Source: Arthrobacter endolithicus (GTDB lineage: Bacteria > Actinomycetota > Actinomycetes > Actinomycetales > Micrococcaceae). Taken from it: a stretch of 64,000 bases of DNA. Both the position numbers and the translations under genes were made by a program. The stretch is taken from the NCBI RefSeq assembly GCF_026627425.1, contig NZ_JAPNLH010000008.1, positions 62,001 to 126,000 of the forward strand, read 5' to 3'. Under the pieces are notes generated by a model. That model made no database searches. It was not told the origin of the DNA and saw only the letters and a list, made by a program, of their open reading frames with translations. Below, piece after piece: positions 48,254-57,247 of this stretch (positions are counted from its first letter, which is position 1; each line of letters begins with the position of its first letter).

Positions 48254-48424
48254 CGTGCCAGTTTACCGGCCACGGCCGTCCACCCGGATCGGATTGATCT
48301 TACCGCCCCGCAGTACCGCTGCGGGGGCCTGCCGTGGACGGGACCAGGACCAGGTCGACGAGCACAAGGTGGAAGGAGTGCGGGTCTGGAAAATTCCGGG
48401 ACGGCGGGAAGGTTCCGGCGACAG

Positions 48425-49747
48425 CTAACGTGCACCGGCGCGCACCCAGCGGGTGCTCCGCGCCCGCAGCCCGAGCGTCGCCGCGCGGGCTGCCATGTAG
48501 CCCAGCGCGAAAGCCGCCCACAGCCAGCCCAGAGCAGCCGGCCCGGCTCCTGCCGCGGCTGACACCCAAAACAGCAGTGGCAGGTAAACCAGCAGATTCG
48601 CCACGCCGGCCAGCGCCAGGTAGCGGGCATCCCCGGCGCCGATCAGCACTCCGTCCAGCACAAACACGAGCCCGGCCAGCGGCTGCCCAAGCGCAAGGAC
48701 CAGGAGAGCCGCCGCAAGAGCCGCATGAACCTGGCGGTCGGGGGTGAACAGCCAGCCGGCCCACGGACCCAATGCCAGCAGGAGCAGCCCTGTTCCCACA
48801 CCGAACACCATCCCCCAGCGCACCATAGTGCCGGTCAGCGCCTTGACTCGGAGCACATTTTCCGCCCCGAGCTCCTTGCCCACCAAAGCCTGCGCCGCGA
48901 TCGCCAGCGCGTCCAGCGCAAATGCCAAAAACGTGAAGATCGTCATGGCCAGCTGGTGCGCCGCCAGATTTACCGCCCCCTGTGCCGTGGCCACCAGTAC
49001 GGTGGCCAGGATGGCAATCCGCAGGCTCAGCGTGCGCAGCATCAGCCAGCTTCCCACCCGCGATACCGCACGGATCCCGGCCCAATCGGGAGCCAGCCCT
49101 ACCCCGTGACGCCGGGCAGCCCGGGCCACGATAACGAGGTAGACAGCCGCCATTGCCCACTGCGCAATGCTGGTCCCCAGCGCCGAGCCGGCCACGGAGA
49201 GACCGAGCCCGAACACCAGCAGCACGTTCAAGGCAATGTTGACCATAAAGCCCACGCCCGCCACCAGCAACGGTGTCCTAGTGTCCTGCAGGCCGCGCAG
49301 CACGCCCGTCGCGGCCAAGACCAACAGCATGGCGGGCAGCCCCGGCATGGAAAAACGCAGATACTCGACGCCGAACCGGAGGACAGGGCCGCTGGCTCCG
49401 AACGATCCCAGCGCCGGTACGGCAAGCGTAGACCCGGCAACGGCAAGACCGATGCCCAGCAACACCGCCAGCCAGAGTCCATCCCGACCCACCGCAAGCG
49501 CGTCAGCGAGCCGTCCGGCGCCGAGCAATCGGGCAACGGCCGGGGTCGTCGAGTACGCCAGGAAAACCAACAACCCGACGACCGTCTGCAGCACGGTGGC
49601 CGCAAGTCCGACGCCGGCCAGCTGGTCCACCCCAAGGTGTCCGACAATCGCCGAATCGGCCAGTAAAAACAACGGTTCCGCAATCAGGGCACCAAACGCC
49701 GGGACGGCCAGCTGCAGAATTTGGCGGCTGATGGTCATTTGGGGCAT
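48425..49747 (-). CDS. MATE family efflux transporter (DinF-like)
   Basis: 440 residues from ATG 49747. Twelve hydrophobic segments in two halves; starts ISRQILQLAVPAFGALIAEP, with LFLLADSAIVGHLGVDQLA in the first helix pair, the DinF subgroup pattern. Exports cationic drugs or metabolites using sodium or proton gradients. Lies 95 bases downstream of dnaB, same strand. Confidence 0.92.
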   Translation of the reverse strand: MPQMTISRQILQLAVPAFGALIAEPLFLLADSAIVGHLGVDQLAGVGLAATVLQTVVGLLVFLAYSTTPAVARLLGAGRLADALAVGRDGLWLAVLLGIGLAVAGSTLAVPALGSFGASGPVLRFGVEYLRFSMPGLPAMLLVLAATGVLRGLQDTRTPLLVAGVGFMVNIALNVLLVFGLGLSVAGSALGTSIAQWAMAAVYLVIVARAARRHGVGLAPDWAGIRAVSRVGSWLMLRTLSLRIAILATVLVATAQGAVNLAAHQLAMTIFTFLAFALDALAIAAQALVGKELGAENVLRVKALTGTMVRWGMVFGVGTGLLLLALGPWAGWLFTPDRQVHAALAAALLVLALGQPLAGLVFVLDGVLIGAGDARYLALAGVANLLVYLPLLFWVSAAAGAGPAALGWLWAAFALGYMAARAATLGLRARSTRWVRAGAR

Positions 49748-49841
49748 CGGACAATGCTAGCGGTCAGAGTGCGGAATCCTGCACCTCGAGAACGGCGATG
49801 TTCGCCCGGACCTCGCGCAGCACGAGCTGCCTGTCCTGACC

Positions 49842-51227
49842 CTAGAAGGAACCAGTGCCCGCAGAGTCAACGGCCATGTTGGAGAACCGGGAATAATGGC
49901 CCTGGAATCCAACGACAATTGTCTTGGTCGGACCGTTACGGTGTTTTGCCACGATGACATCCGCTTCCCCGGCCCGGGGGGATTCCTTGTCATAGATGTC
50001 TTCGCGGTGCAGCAGGATCACCATATCAGCATCCTGCTCAATCGAGCCGGACTCGCGGAGATCGGAAATCATCGGCTTCTTGTCGGTCCGTTGCTCCGAA
50101 CCACGGTTCAGCTGCGAGAGTGCGATGACAGGTACCTGAAGCTCCTTGGCGAGGAGCTTGAGCGCGCGGGAAAATTCGGAGACCTCCTGCTGACGGGATT
50201 CAACCTTTTTGCCTGAGGACATCAGCTGCAGGTAATCCAAAATCACCAGCTTCAACCCGTGCTGTTGCTTCAGACGGCGGCATTTCGCACGGATTTCCAT
50301 CAGGGACATGTTCGGGCTGTCATCAATGAAGAGCGGTGCATCGTTCATCCTGCCCATTGTGGTGGCGATCTTTGACCACTGATCGTCCTTGATGGTTCCT
50401 TTGCGCAGGTCCTGCAGACTGATCGTGGCCTCGGCCGAGAGCAGGCGCATCGCGAGCTCGTTGCGGCCCATTTCCAATGAGAAGACTACGGTCGGCAAAT
50501 TGTGCTTTATCGCAGCCGAACGCGCCCAGTCCAAGGCGAAGGTGGATTTTCCTACCGCTGGCCTGGCCGCGATGACTATCATCTGCCCGGGATGCAGTCC
50601 ATTGGTGAGTTCGTCGAGTTCGTAGAACCCGGTGGGCACTCCGGTCATGCCTTCACCGCGGTGCCCGGACGCCTCAATTTCATCCACGGTGGATTCCATC
50701 ACGTCCTTGAGGGCCACGTAGTCTTCCGCTGTCCGGCGCTCGGCGACGGCATACACCTCGGCCTGCGCGGCATTGACGATGTCTTCGACTTCGCCGTCGT
50801 TGGCATAACCAAGCTGGACGATCTTAGTTCCGGCCGTAACCAGGCGCCGCAGTACCGCCCGCTCGCCGACAATTTCCGCGTAAAATCCTGCATTCGCAGC
50901 GGTGGGGACGGACTGGATGAGCTGATGAAGGTAGGCCGGCCCGCCAATACGGCCAATTTCCCCGCGTTTGGTCAGCTCATCGGCGACGGTGACGGCGTCC
51001 GCCGGTTCGCCGCGCCCGTAGAGGTCAAGAATGGCCTCGTAAATGCTTTCATGGGAGGGACGGTAGAAATCATTGCCGCGCAGTACCTCGACCACGTCTG
51101 CGATGGCGTCTTTGGACAGCATCATGCCACCCAAAACGCTCTGTTCGGCCACGAGGTCCTGTGGTGGCGTCCGGGCGAAGTCCGGTTCGCGCAGGGTTCC
51201 CACCGAGTCCGTATTCGTTGCTGACAT
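49842..51227 (-). CDS. dnaB: Replicative DNA helicase
   Basis: 461 residues from ATG 51227, with AAAGGGG upstream. N-terminal DnaB domain (about 20-125: QDLVAEQSVLGGMMLSKDAI), linker, then the RecA-like helicase domain with Walker A ARPAVGKST (221-229) and Walker B (LVILDYLQLM). Motif with DLRESGSIEQDADMV. No intein is present, in contrast to some mycobacterial dnaB genes. It unwinds DNA at the fork. Five DnaA-box-like sites lie upstream (51405-51562). Confidence 0.97.
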   Translation of the reverse strand: MSATNTDSVGTLREPDFARTPPQDLVAEQSVLGGMMLSKDAIADVVEVLRGNDFYRPSHESIYEAILDLYGRGEPADAVTVADELTKRGEIGRIGGPAYLHQLIQSVPTAANAGFYAEIVGERAVLRRLVTAGTKIVQLGYANDGEVEDIVNAAQAEVYAVAERRTAEDYVALKDVMESTVDEIEASGHRGEGMTGVPTGFYELDELTNGLHPGQMIVIAARPAVGKSTFALDWARSAAIKHNLPTVVFSLEMGRNELAMRLLSAEATISLQDLRKGTIKDDQWSKIATTMGRMNDAPLFIDDSPNMSLMEIRAKCRRLKQQHGLKLVILDYLQLMSSGKKVESRQQEVSEFSRALKLLAKELQVPVIALSQLNRGSEQRTDKKPMISDLRESGSIEQDADMVILLHREDIYDKESPRAGEADVIVAKHRNGPTKTIVVGFQGHYSRFSNMAVDSAGTGSF

Positions 51228-51799
51228 CGGTCAAGCCCCTTTCGTGCCGCGCCGGTCTGTGGACCGTCAACCGGCACGCTGCCGACCTATACCGCGGATA
51301 CCTCTTCCTACCATTGGGAACCGACACGCTGACGTACGTGGACTGGATCCTCAGCCACGGTAGACCCTGTAGGCACGGGCGCCAACCTCAGTGCACACCT
51401 ACCCTGTGGATAACTTGTGCATAGGGCGGCGTGTCTTGTGCACAGGCTGGGGAGAACCCTGTGGATATCAAAAATTCTTTGTCACAAATGTGCCCCTGAC
51501 CTGCAGAAACGCTCCCCACAACCTGTGGAGGAAAAGAAGTTTTCAATGAACCTTCATCCACAGCTTGCATGTTGACAACGCTATGATCGGTCGTTAAGGG
51601 GCGGAGCTCAACGTGCATAGTATGCCTGCAGCGAAACGTTTCCGGGCCCAGGCGGAAGATCGCCCTCATGCGTCCATGCCGGTTCAGGCATATAGCGGAT
51701 GGGCAGGTCCTCTCCGACGCCAGCGCGGGGGCAGCACACCTGGACGACCGATTCAGCTATCCTGCCCCGTCCCTGCCGAACGTGGCATATGCTCAGGGC
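51228..51799. other. Intergenic region between dnaB and the L7/L12-like gene
   Basis: 570 bases between divergent genes. The half near dnaB (51228-51400) holds its promoter area. The middle (51405-51562) has DnaA-box-like sites and the only AT-rich patch, AATTCTTTGTCACAAATG at about 51473. A TTGACA box (51572-51577) faces right, with TAAGGG 17 bases on. No convincing gene was found. Confidence 0.6.
51405..51562. promoter_or_regulatory. Cluster of DnaA-box-like 9-mers upstream of dnaB
   Basis: Sites compared with TTATCCACA: 51405-51413 (TGTGGATAA, perfect on the minus strand), 51436-51444 (TTGTGCACA, two mismatches), 51460-51468 (TGTGGATAT, one), 51524-51532 (TGTGGAGGA, two), 51554-51562 (TCATCCACA, one). 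They occupy 158 bases around the AT-rich patch. Could be DnaA-dependent control of dnaB or a small DnaA-titrating or accessory origin site; a complete oriC would usually show more boxes and the dnaA/dnaN genes. Confidence 0.5.
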
Positions 51800-52306
51800 A
51801 TGGACTGGTTCTTCGTAGTGCTCATCGCCGTCGTCGGAATTGTCTTTTTATTTTGGGCCGCCCGCGCCGGCCGCACGGGCGGCAGCAGCCTCTCCGATGC
51901 GGACCGTTATCAGCTGGAGCTGGCCCGCAAGGCCCAGGCGCAGCTGCAGGCCGCTGCCCGCTTGGCAGCCGCGGGCCGTCCAAGCCATCCATCGCAGCGT
52001 ACTGGGTATTCTCAGTCCAACGCCTACCGGACGTCTCCGGCCCAGGGGCAAAACGAAACGCACGGACAGAACGCAGCCCGGGGGCAAAATGAGTCGCACG
52101 GACAGAACCTCACCGGCCGTAACGGCGGCCAAAACGGCGGCCGCTTTGCCGGCCAGGACCAACCCATGTCGATGGACCCGCAACTTATTGCGCAACTGCA
52201 GAGCCTCATCCGCAACGGCAGCAAGATGCAGGCAATAGCACTGCTGCGCTCCAAAACGGGCGTTGGTCTGATGGACGCCAAGAACTACGTGGACCGGCTG
52301 GGGTAA
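51800..52306 (+). CDS. Membrane-anchored protein with ribosomal L7/L12 C-terminal-like domain
   Basis: 168 residues from ATG 51800 (an in-frame GTG/ATG frame opens at 51668 but without a membrane start). Residues 1-22 form a membrane helix (MDWFFVVLIAVVGIVFLFWA), residues 30-62 a probable coiled coil, 75-125 a low-complexity stretch with repeated GQN (AQGQNETHGQNAARGQN), and the last 45 residues match the L7/L12 C-terminal fold (LIRNGSKMQAIALLRSKTG, VGLMDAKNYVDRLG). Known in actinobacteria as uncharacterised proteins. Function unknown; the domain binds translation GTPases in the ribosome. Confidence 0.72.
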   Translation: MDWFFVVLIAVVGIVFLFWAARAGRTGGSSLSDADRYQLELARKAQAQLQAAARLAAAGRPSHPSQRTGYSQSNAYRTSPAQGQNETHGQNAARGQNESHGQNLTGRNGGQNGGRFAGQDQPMSMDPQLIAQLQSLIRNGSKMQAIALLRSKTGVGLMDAKNYVDRLG

Positions 52307-52323
52307 CGCCGATGGAAGGCTAA

Positions 52324-52735
52324 GTGCCCGTTACCGTCGAGGTGGGGGGATTTATCGCGGCGATCGGCAATGAGGCCCGCCGCCGGGATTCCTTGGCGCT
52401 GACGGGGCTGATGACGGGCGTGACGGGGGTCCCGGCCGCGATGTGGGGAGCGGGGCAACATCGGATTCGGCAGTTACCACTACCGCGACGAAAGCGGAGG
52501 GGAAGGGGACCAGCCTGCTGTCGGATTTTCGCCGCAGGGGGCAGGCCTCTGCCTGTACGGGCTCATCAACTCTCCGGTCGCCAAAGAGCGTCTGGACATA
52601 CTCGGCAAACACACGGCGGGCGCCGGCTGTCTTTACATCAACGAACTCGCTGATCTAGACATGTTTGTCCTTGAAGCCCTGATCCGCGAGGGATTCGCCG
52701 CCATGAATGCCGGCCCGTCGGGACCGCAGGCCTAA
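52324..52735 (+). pseudogene. DUF1801 protein, broken by a one-base insertion
   Basis: Begins at GTG 52324 (GGAAGG upstream) with TVEVGGFIAAIGNEARRRD. In the first frame the protein runs to AAMWGAG, then fails. Removing one G from the GGGG run at 52452-52455 restores MWGAGNIGFGSYHYRDES and the rest (VGFSPQGAGLCLYGL; AGCLYINELADLDMFVLEA) to a stop at 52733-52735. That matches DUF1801 (typical MWG-PSIVGFG and CLYIKRLADVD segments) of about 136 residues. Either a recent frameshift or a sequencing error in a homopolymer. Confidence 0.8.
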
Positions 52736-53122
52736 ACCGAAAACCGCCACCGGAGGAGGCTGCCGGGGTGGATACAGCCGCCGTCGGGCCTACTGGGACG
52801 GCACTGCCGGACATTCGGCGCCCGCCGCCGATGCGGCCGGGCAGCATCAGGAGGCCGGACGCCTCCGCGACCCCCGGAGTATCCTGCAGCAGCACCAAGG
52901 CGATATGGCGGACGGTCAGCTGCACACGCTAAAGCGGGAGCAAAAGCTCAAGACCAGCGACGCGTTTAGAAGCTATGCCACCCTCGGCCGTGCCGGTACC
53001 GATCCGGAGTGCGTGGAACCGGCAAGGGATGGGAAAGGGCCCCTACCCGGCAGGTAGCGGCCCTCGCCAACAAGCCGGCGGAGTCCCCAAGTTCGTTGGG
53101 GTTCCTTTCAGCTATCCGTCAA
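52736..53122. other. Intergenic region, no recognised gene
   Basis: 390 bases between the DUF1801 pseudogene and the end of rplI. A 116-codon frame on the plus strand (52707-53057) has a basic composition and a segment DGQLHTLKREQKLKTSD, but no ribosome-binding site and no family I recognise. A hairpin lies at 53085-53101. Confidence 0.5.
53085..53101. terminator. Small hairpin after rplI
   Basis: CCCCAA (53085-53090), loop GTTCG, TTGGGG (53096-53101). Lies 22 bases past the end of rplI; likely the terminator of the rpsF operon. The stem is short. Confidence 0.4.
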
Positions 53123-53572
53123 TTAGCTGGAAACGACGTCCAGGTTGATGACAGCGGCAACATCCTCGTGCAGACGGACGTTCGCGGTATAGGTGCCAAC
53201 ACTCTTAATGTGTGCCGGCAATTCCACCTTGCGCTTGTCGATGGCGCCGAGCCCGGCGGCCTCGACAGCCTTGGCAACATCCTCGGCCTTGACGGTACCG
53301 AAGAGTCGGCCGGATTCCCCGGCCTTGACCACGAGCTTGACCGGCTTAGCGGACAAAGCAGCGGCCTGTGCCTGAGCAGCTTCAACAGAAGCGTGGGCAC
53401 GGGCAGCGCGGGCGGCCTTGATCGACTGAACCTGCTTCTCGCCACCCTTGCTCCAGGTCAGGGCGAATCCGCGGGGCAGAAGGTAGTTACGGGCGTAACC
53501 GTTCTTCACCTCGACAATATCGCCGGCGGCACCGAGTCCGGTGACTTCATGGGTCAAAATGAGTTTAGACAT
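53123..53572 (-). CDS. rplI: 50S ribosomal protein L9
   Basis: 149 residues from ATG 53572, with AAGGGGA upstream. N-terminal L9 domain ([31 protein letters not shown] shortened to key parts: [15 protein letters not shown]) and C-terminal rRNA-binding domain ([16 protein letters not shown]). Length typical. Last gene of the rpsF-ssb-rpsR-rplI operon. Confidence 0.97.
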   Translation of the reverse strand: MSKLILTHEVTGLGAAGDIVEVKNGYARNYLLPRGFALTWSKGGEKQVQSIKAARAARAHASVEAAQAQAAALSAKPVKLVVKAGESGRLFGTVKAEDVAKAVEAAGLGAIDKRKVELPAHIKSVGTYTANVRLHEDVAAVINLDVVSS

Positions 53573-53589
53573 CTGGTAATCCCCTTCGC

Positions 53590-53829
53590 TTAGCCGCGGC
53601 CGGCGCCGGAGTAGGGCAGCAGAGCAACTTCGCGGGCATTCTTGATTGCCTGGGCGAGCTTGCGCTGTTCCTGAACGGTGACGCCCGTGACGCGGCGCGC
53701 ACGGATCTTTCCCCGGTCGGAGATGAACTTGCGCAGCAATGCTACGTCCTTGTAGTCGATGACTGTAACGTCAGCGGCCTTCAAGGGATTGGACTTTGGT
53801 TTGGGCTTACGGAGTTCAGCCTTTGCCAT
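53590..53829 (-). CDS. rpsR: 30S ribosomal protein S18
   Basis: 79 residues from ATG 53829, where [20 protein letters not shown] begins; the frame extends upstream to 53904 but with unrelated residues. Core motif [19 protein letters not shown] appears as [18 protein letters not shown], and [19 protein letters not shown] is complete. Forms a pair with S6 in the ribosome. No Cys zinc-binding residues are seen, as in the zinc-independent form. Confidence 0.96.
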   Translation of the reverse strand: MAKAELRKPKPKSNPLKAADVTVIDYKDVALLRKFISDRGKIRARRVTGVTVQEQRKLAQAIKNAREVALLPYSGAGRG

Positions 53830-53913
53830 CGTGGAGCTCCTTAGTATTCGTGGAGCCCGTGGATATGGATCCACGGGATGGTTTGCGACGGCAGTTGCCG
53901 TCATGAATAGTGT

Positions 53914-54486
53914 TTAGAAGGGAGGTTCCGAGGAATCCGGGCCAGAACCCCACCCGGCGGAACCACCGGAGGGGGTGCCCCACGGATCCTCTGCCGGAGC
54001 GGACTGCCCTGAGCCCTGGCTTCCGCCGCCGCCCCAGGCAGGGCTTCCCCCGCCGGAGTTGCCGCCGAAGTTACCACCCCCGCCGGAGTTGCCGCCGAAG
54101 TTCCCGCCGCCACCGCCGGAGCGCTGGGTGCGGTTAACCTTGGCATTGGCATAGCGCAGCGAGGGGCCGATCTCGTCGACCTCAAGCTCCATTACGGTGC
54201 GTTTTTCGCCTTCTTTGGTCTCGTAGGTACGCGACTTCAGCCGGCCGGAAACGATCACGCGAGTGCCCTTCGTCAGGGACTCCGCAACGTTCTCGGCAGC
54301 CTCACGCCAAACGGATGCGCGCAGGAACAGCGTTTCGCCGTCCTTCCACTCATTCGACTGGCGGTCAAAGGTCCGCGGAGTGGATGCAATGGTGAAGTTC
54401 GCTACTGCCGAACCTGACGGCGTGAACCGCAGTTCCGGATCGCTGGTGAGATTCCCAACGACAGTAATAATCGTTTCGCCTGCCAT
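53914..54486 (-). CDS. ssb: Single-stranded DNA-binding protein
   Basis: 190 residues from ATG 54486. OB-fold domain about 1-110 ([60 protein letters not shown]). Then a Gly-rich tail with a 27-bp near-duplicate repeat (NFGGNSGGG twice) and the acidic tip DSSEPPF, which recruits repair and replication proteins. It covers single strands at the fork. Part of the ribosomal operon, as in most bacteria. Confidence 0.96.
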   Translation of the reverse strand: MAGETIITVVGNLTSDPELRFTPSGSAVANFTIASTPRTFDRQSNEWKDGETLFLRASVWREAAENVAESLTKGTRVIVSGRLKSRTYETKEGEKRTVMELEVDEIGPSLRYANAKVNRTQRSGGGGGNFGGNSGGGGNFGGNSGGGSPAWGGGGSQGSGQSAPAEDPWGTPSGGSAGWGSGPDSSEPPF

Positions 54487-54547
54487 CTGCTCCTGCTTCC
54501 TGCTGTGTGTTCCTACGGATGAAAACGCTTAAAAGTCGGAGCCGAAG

Positions 54548-54853
54548 TTACTCGGCAACGACCTTCTGGTCTTCGGGGCGGATGATCTTGGTGCGCAGAA
54601 TCGTCTCATTGAGACCCAACTGGCGGTCAAGCTCCTGGGTGGTAGCCGGCTCTGCGGTGAAGTTCACCACTGCGTAGATACCTTCGGTCTTCTTCTTGAT
54701 CTCGTAAGCCAGTCGACGACGGCCCCAGATATCCACCTTTTCGATGGTTCCGCCACCGGTGGTGATGACGCTGAGGAACTTCTGAAGCGACGGCTCAACG
54801 GTACGCTCTTCGACCTCGGGGTCGATGATTACCATCAGTTCGTAAGGACGCAT
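54548..54853 (-). CDS. rpsF: 30S ribosomal protein S6
   Basis: 101 residues from ATG 54853, preceded by the near-perfect Shine-Dalgarno AAAGGAGG; a GTG at 54865 lies inside that site and is rejected. The chain [20 protein letters not shown] and [20 protein letters not shown] is typical S6. First gene of the operon. A leader of about 120 bases lies upstream and holds a small hairpin (54884-54900). Confidence 0.97.
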   Translation of the reverse strand: MRPYELMVIIDPEVEERTVEPSLQKFLSVITTGGGTIEKVDIWGRRRLAYEIKKKTEGIYAVVNFTAEPATTQELDRQLGLNETILRTKIIRPEDQKVVAE

Positions 54854-55403
54854 ATGTGAACCCACCTCCTTTGGGCTAAACGGCTACGGTCTTTCCGTAA
54901 CAGGAGGTTCATTTGCGGTGTCCGTGGGCAGGTGGCCACCGATGAAACATGGCGAGCGCCAGCACAGACTTATCTATATTACCGTAAGTACGACGGCGGC
55001 CGGACCGGTTGTGGATAAGGCCACCGTGCCGCTGTGGGCCGCTTTGAAGGCATTGGGGCTGCCAAACAAGCCAGGCAACTTATAAACTCGAGTTGCTACT
55101 ATATGCCCATGCGTCAAAATGGACCGTGAATATCCCCCAGCCGCCGACGTCAATCGTGCCAACCTCGTACCAAGCTGGCCGCTCCGCCCGGCTGGGCGCG
55201 AACCATTTGACGCCCCTTGTTGCCGCGGCACGGGCTGCTGTTCGGGAAGTATGCCGTTCTCACCGCACGGACGGACCTGAGACGGTTTGTAACTCACCAG
55301 ATCCTCGTCGAGTCGATCTAAATCCGCCGCGGCGGCGATGGTCCTCCGCTTTCCCGGCCCTGAAGAACCGCAGTCAGCCTCTGGTACGAAAGGCAGCAAA
55401 CCA
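54854..55403. other. Divergent intergenic region rpsF / MFS exporter
   Basis: 550 bases. On the minus strand there is the rpsF leader and a likely -10 box TATAGA (54978-54973). The plus-strand part before 55404 contains frames of about 100 codons without recognisable content; I see no regulator gene there, although such exporters often have a MarR or TetR neighbour. Confidence 0.5.
54884..54900 (-). promoter_or_regulatory. Hairpin in the rpsF leader, possible S6:S18 binding element
   Basis: In the transcript TTACGG, loop AAAGA, CCGTAG, followed by CCG. S6:S18 complexes are known to bind a CCG-containing hairpin in rpsF leaders of many bacteria. The match here is by position and a rough resemblance only. 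Confidence 0.3.
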
Positions 55404-57143
55404 ATGATCAACGCGACCGCTAGGGCCAAATCCTCTGTTCCCGCGTCTGGCAAATCGGCATGGCGAGCACTCGTTGTTCTCCTGATCGGGATGTCCATTG
55501 CACTTTTGGACACGACCATAGTCAATGTGGCCCTGCCGACCATCCGCACCTCGCTCAACGCCAACGAGGCCACGCTCTCCTGGATCATCTCCGGTTACGC
55601 GCTGGCGTTCGGGCTCTCGCTCATCCCTGCCGGTCGCATTGGCGACCGGGTGGGGCACAAATGGGTCTTTTTCACCGGTATCGCTTTGTTCACGGTGTCG
55701 TCCTTGGCCTGTGGAATCGCGCAATCCGATACGGAGCTTGTCATCTTTCGCGTTATCCAAGGCCTCGCGGGCGGGATCTTTGTACCGTCCGTGACCGCCT
55801 ACATCCAGCTACTGTTCCCGCCGCAGGAGCGGGGCAAGGCCTTCGCGATCATGGGCAGCGTCATCGGTGTCTCGTCCGCGCTCGGCCCGATCATCGGCGG
55901 TCTGCTGATCCAAGCCTTCGGTAACGCCGACGGTTGGCGCTTTGTTTTCTACGTAAACCTACCGATAGGGTTCGCTGCCCTTGTCCTGGCGATGTACTGG
56001 CTTCCCCGGCGCGATCCGGCCGCCCCGCGTCCTCCTGCCGGACTCGACTGGTTCGGCGTCTTCCTCGTATCGGCCGCCCTGGTTGCCTTGCTCGTCCCCC
56101 TCATTCAGGGCCAAGACGAGGGCTGGCCGCTCTGGACCTACCTCACCATCGCAGGCGGCGTTGTCCTGCTCGCGATGTTTGCGCTCTGGGAGGTGCACTA
56201 CACGCGGCGGGGCGGAAGCGCCCTTGTGCCTCCGACGTTGTTCAGTCACCCGCACTTCACCGGCGGCGTGATCCTTGCCCTCGTCTACTTCGCAGCCTTC
56301 ACGAGCATATTCTTCACAATTTCTCTGCTCTGGCAGAGCGGCCTGGCCCACAGCGCTCTCGAATCAGGCGTGGTGACGATCCCATTCGCAATCGGCAGCA
56401 TCCTCGGCTCCTCGCAGAGCAACCGGCTCTCGTCGCGCCTTGGCCGCAGTGTTCTGATGCTCGGAACCGCGCTCGTAGCCATCGGTCTGATCTGGCTGTG
56501 GCTGATCTTCCTGACTCAGAAGGGGTCCGACCTCACCAATTGGATTCTGCTCGCGCCGCTCCTGATCAGTGGGGTCGGCAACGGGCTCTTCATCGCACCT
56601 AATGCACAATTCATCGTGGCGACCGTCGATCGGCGGGACGCAGGATCCGGTTCGGCCGTGATCGCGGCGATCCAGCGTATCGGTGCCGCAATCGGCATCG
56701 CCGCGATCGGTTCGGTACTCTTCGGCACGCTGACCATAGCCAAACCGGCGCCGCCGACGTCACACACGGCCGCTGCCATCGCTGAGGTCAACAGGCAGGC
56801 TACGGCGAACCTCGCCACGGGCTTCACCAACGCCTCCGCCCACGCCATGCTCGTCAGCGCTATCTTCGCCGTGGCTGCCTTCGTCTTGGTGTTTGCACTG
56901 CCAAAGCGGGTGAATCAGCGCAGTGGTGGTCGTCCGGCCGGCGCTGGCGCCGCCGGCAGGGCAGGCGCCACCGGAATCCGTGGCAGCGATACCGACGGTT
57001 CAGGCAAGCACCATGCCAAGCACCGCGGCATCCCGGTAAGTCGGGACGCCGCAGCGCCCACCCAGGGCGGGGCGGGTGATCCCGCTTTGACGCATGGCAC
57101 ACACGTTGCCGACGCTAAGCCCGACTCCGGCTCCACTTACTGA
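55404..57143 (+). CDS. DHA2-type MFS drug exporter
   Basis: 579 residues from ATG 55404 (GAAAGG upstream; ATG 55338 is less likely). Fourteen membrane segments; first helix IALLDTTIVNVALPTIRTSL, then GRIGDRVGHKW, and motif C region GVSSALGPIIGGLL, the hallmark of antiporter-type exporters. A polar C-terminal tail of about 65 residues, rich in Gly/Ala/Arg with a His-Ala-Lys-His patch, follows the last helix. Exports drugs or small metabolites; substrate unknown. No regulator gene is adjacent. Confidence 0.9.
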   Translation: MINATARAKSSVPASGKSAWRALVVLLIGMSIALLDTTIVNVALPTIRTSLNANEATLSWIISGYALAFGLSLIPAGRIGDRVGHKWVFFTGIALFTVSSLACGIAQSDTELVIFRVIQGLAGGIFVPSVTAYIQLLFPPQERGKAFAIMGSVIGVSSALGPIIGGLLIQAFGNADGWRFVFYVNLPIGFAALVLAMYWLPRRDPAAPRPPAGLDWFGVFLVSAALVALLVPLIQGQDEGWPLWTYLTIAGGVVLLAMFALWEVHYTRRGGSALVPPTLFSHPHFTGGVILALVYFAAFTSIFFTISLLWQSGLAHSALESGVVTIPFAIGSILGSSQSNRLSSRLGRSVLMLGTALVAIGLIWLWLIFLTQKGSDLTNWILLAPLLISGVGNGLFIAPNAQFIVATVDRRDAGSGSAVIAAIQRIGAAIGIAAIGSVLFGTLTIAKPAPPTSHTAAAIAEVNRQATANLATGFTNASAHAMLVSAIFAVAAFVLVFALPKRVNQRSGGRPAGAGAAGRAGATGIRGSDTDGSGKHHAKHRGIPVSRDAAAPTQGGAGDPALTHGTHVADAKPDSGSTY

Positions 57144-57247
57144 CTCCCGGAGCGGTGCGGATCGGGTGTGCTGCCAAAAACACTAACGCCGCTTCCACGA
57201 CGCGACCTCCAGTTACCTTTCGCGGCGCGGCCCTCACATCCAGGAAA

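Noticed and set aside
51405-51562. Chromosomal origin of replication
   Set aside because: Only one perfect DnaA box, and dnaA, dnaN, rnpA and parAB are not in the window. Reported instead as a DnaA-box-like cluster.
52707-53057. 116-codon frame as a gene
   Set aside because: No ribosome-binding site, starts within the DUF1801 remnant, and has no recognisable family; mentioned only in the intergenic description.
54974-55588. 204-codon minus-strand frame upstream of rpsF
   Set aside because: Covers the start of the MFS gene on the other strand, lacks a ribosome-binding site and shows no family features.
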